Part shown: piece after piece, positions 6,398-7,940 of the stretch
Numbering within the stretch: position 1 is the first letter of the stretch
Layout: every line of letters starts with the position of its first letter
From: an uncultured Bacilli bacterium
Lineage (GTDB): Bacteria > Bacillota_I > Bacilli_A > RF39 > UBA660
NCBI GenBank assembly: GCA_947599755.1
Contig: CANQFO010000049.1
Location: 1 to 7,940, forward strand
DNA: 7,940 nucleotides
Direction of reading: 5' to 3'
Made by a program: the position numbers and the translations under genes
Notes under the pieces: generated by a model
The model's input: only the letters and a program-made list of their open reading frames with translations
Told to the model about the DNA's origin: nothing
Database searches by the model: none

Positions 6398-7909
6398 ATG
6401 GAAATAAAATTAATAGGAGCATTAGAGGAAAAGAAGATAGAAGATTTATTAACAGAAAAAATAAAAGATCATAAAGAAAGACAAGAAATAATCCAAAAGT
6501 TAAAGGAAGCAGAAATTGAAAACAGAAGTAAAATCGTATCCTCTGCAGGAAGATTATCTCGTTTTGCAGGAGATGTTTTTGAAATTATAGGAATTAGTGA
6601 AGAGAAAACACTAGAACAAAATACGAAATATGCTCAAAGAGTAATTTCAATGGGACATGAATCAATAAGTGATCATGATTATTTAGTATTCGCTCTAAAA
6701 GATGTATCTTTCCTAGCCGAACAAACATTAATCGCCGAAAGATTTGCATCATTTACAATCAAATCAAGAAGAGAAGTAGATTTTTCAAAAGCAGGATATT
6801 ATATACCAGATTTTCATGATGAAAAGGGAAACATTCTCCCAAACAATGAACAAATAAAAAAAGAGTTTTCAAAATATATAGAAAATTTATTTAAAAAATA
6901 TGAAGAATTCCTATCAGAAGGAATCAAAAAAGAAGATGCAAGATTTATCCTACCTTACAATCTGAATTCGAATATGATTATGGGAATGGATGCTCATGCA
7001 ATAAAAAATTTAATCGTTAAATTAACCAAGCAAAAAGAAGGAAATATCCAAGAATTAAAAGAATTAGGAGAACAATTAAAAGAAATTATTTCCATAAATT
7101 GTCCCTATTTAATCAAAGCAATTGATCAAGAAAAAGATCAAAAAATCGATAAAGTAGATGCATATCTAAATGAGAAAATCAAACCAACTTCTTATCAAAT
7201 TATAGATGATGTACAAATGATCAATACAACCCCAAATATAGACGATACTATCTTAATTACAGCAATAATGAGAAGATATCAATATGATTACCCTTATGCA
7301 AAAAAAGTTTATGAATTAGCCTGTAAAGAACAAGAAAATATCAAAGAAGAATTAATGAAAAAAATAGTTTTAGAAGGAGATCAAGAAGAATTAGCACATG
7401 TAAATTTTGAACTACAAATCCCTATATCATGTTCTATATTATCTCATCTAACAAGACACAGAACACATAATCTATTAATTCCAAGTTTTGTTCAAAACTT
7501 TGATCGAAAACAAAAGAAGATTCCACCAAAAATTGAACAAAGAAAAGATCTAAAGAAAAAATATGAAGATATATTTTTAGAAAATGAAATGATGTACCAA
7601 CATTTTAAAGAAGATTATCACATAAGAGAAGAAGATTTAGTTTACTTTATCTTAGGAGGAAATATGGTAAACGGATTAACCAATATGGATGGGAAAACAC
7701 TACATCATATATTAGAATTAAGAGAATGCAATAAAGCACAATGGGAAATCAGAAAAATTGCTAATAGTATTCACCACCAAATTGAAAAAATACAAGGAGC
7801 CCAAAATTTTGCTCATATATTAGGACCAACTTGCGAAACCAAAGGAATTTGTAATGAAGGAAAAGAAAGTTGTGGAAAAATTTATACGTTAAAACAAACA
7901 AATGCATGA
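6398..7909 (+). CDS. thyX: Two-domain ThyX-family protein (FAD-dependent thymidylate synthase)
   Basis: 503 residues, about twice a usual ThyX (some 210-260). ThyX makes dTMP from dUMP with methylene-tetrahydrofolate, FAD and NADPH in the cytoplasm. The protein is two ThyX-like halves in a row. The N-half (about 45-235) has GHES...H (86-93) and a motif region aligned as AER-FASFTIK-S-R-R (113-125), so the first Arg and the His of the signature RHRX7S are lost while Ser123 and the following Arg are kept. The C-half (about 270-480) has an intact signature, R353-H354-R355 then S363, and an LRECNKAQWEIR helix (about 441-452), the usual FAD/dUMP-binding segment; its GHES position reads GDQE (327-330). 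The end carries C479, C485 and C492 near a Gly-Pro. Known ThyX is a homotetramer with active sites shared between subunits, so a fused dimer-like chain is plausible. The family is confident; enzyme activity is inferred. It is preceded by a terminator and appears to be transcribed alone. Confidence 0.85.
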   Translation: MEIKLIGALEEKKIEDLLTEKIKDHKERQEIIQKLKEAEIENRSKIVSSAGRLSRFAGDVFEIIGISEEKTLEQNTKYAQRVISMGHESISDHDYLVFALKDVSFLAEQTLIAERFASFTIKSRREVDFSKAGYYIPDFHDEKGNILPNNEQIKKEFSKYIENLFKKYEEFLSEGIKKEDARFILPYNLNSNMIMGMDAHAIKNLIVKLTKQKEGNIQELKELGEQLKEIISINCPYLIKAIDQEKDQKIDKVDAYLNEKIKPTSYQIIDDVQMINTTPNIDDTILITAIMRRYQYDYPYAKKVYELACKEQENIKEELMKKIVLEGDQEELAHVNFELQIPISCSILSHLTRHRTHNLLIPSFVQNFDRKQKKIPPKIEQRKDLKKKYEDIFLENEMMYQHFKEDYHIREEDLVYFILGGNMVNGLTNMDGKTLHHILELRECNKAQWEIRKIANSIHHQIEKIQGAQNFAHILGPTCETKGICNEGKESCGKIYTLKQTNA

Positions 7910-7940
7910 TTGACAAAACCTTGGGGGGGGGGTGTAAACT
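7910..7940 (+). promoter_or_regulatory. Possible promoter with a G10 tract in its spacer
   Basis: A perfect TTGACA (7910-7915) begins at the base after the thyX stop codon. Seventeen bases later comes TGTAAA (7933-7938), a four-of-six -10 match; TAAACT (7935-7940) at 19 bases is an alternative. The spacer contains ten consecutive G (7923-7932), striking in DNA this AT-rich. Slippage in the tract would change the box spacing and could switch the promoter. The downstream gene is outside the window, so the role is unproven. No terminator for thyX is visible before the window ends. Confidence 0.45.

Noticed and set aside
1..7940. Use of TGA as tryptophan (mycoplasma code)
   Set aside because: The genes read cleanly with TGG for Trp, and thyX ends at TGA directly after its Cys-rich tail and just before a TTGACA box, so the standard code suffices.

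Overview
The window is AT-rich DNA (by eye roughly 70% A+T) with Bacillota-type signals: strong GGAGG-like ribosome binding sites, a TTGATA-N17-TATAAT promoter, short A/T-rich intrinsic terminators and Lys/Glu/Ile/Asn-rich proteins. The cell-wall proteins (an LCP glycopolymer ligase and a large secreted glucosaminidase) indicate a walled, low-GC Gram-positive or Mollicutes-related uncultured Bacilli lineage rather than a wall-less mycoplasma. All three stop codons occur as gene ends (TAG, TAA, TGA), so the standard bacterial code fits. The lineage is an inference from style only.

Layout. Bases 1-77 are the 3' end of a group II intron on the + strand: a complete catalytic domain V and a domain VI with a bulged branch-point A, ending in AT. 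Four bases later begins the intrinsic terminator of a leftward gene (107-2128, minus) for a LytR-CpsA-Psr (LCP) protein with an unusual extracellular make-up. A ~200-base divergent intergenic region (2129-2330) carries a clear promoter for the LCP gene, a -10 element for the rightward gene, and four TGACA/TGTCA motifs. The rightward gene (2331-6308, TTG start) encodes a 1325-residue secreted protein with a GH73-type glucosaminidase domain, SH3-like segments, four Ig-like repeats and a duplicated C-terminal module. It ends in its own terminator. A third gene (6398-7909) encodes a 503-residue ThyX-family protein made of two fused ThyX-like halves. Directly after its stop codon a TTGACA box is followed by a run of ten G, where the window ends.

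How they fit together. The LCP protein (attaching glycopolymers to peptidoglycan) and the glucosaminidase (cutting peptidoglycan) are divergently transcribed from one control region and probably both serve envelope growth or remodelling. The ThyX gene looks independent: it has a terminator before it and its own ribosome binding site.

Most notable: (1) the two ThyX halves have each lost different signature residues, and what remains is complementary; (2) the G10 tract lies between a perfect -35 box and a possible -10 box, the layout of a slippage-switched promoter; (3) the intron boundary can be placed to the base. I see no clearly undescribed defence or mobile system here beyond these points. 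The two window ends (intron and poly-G) are also typical assembly break points.
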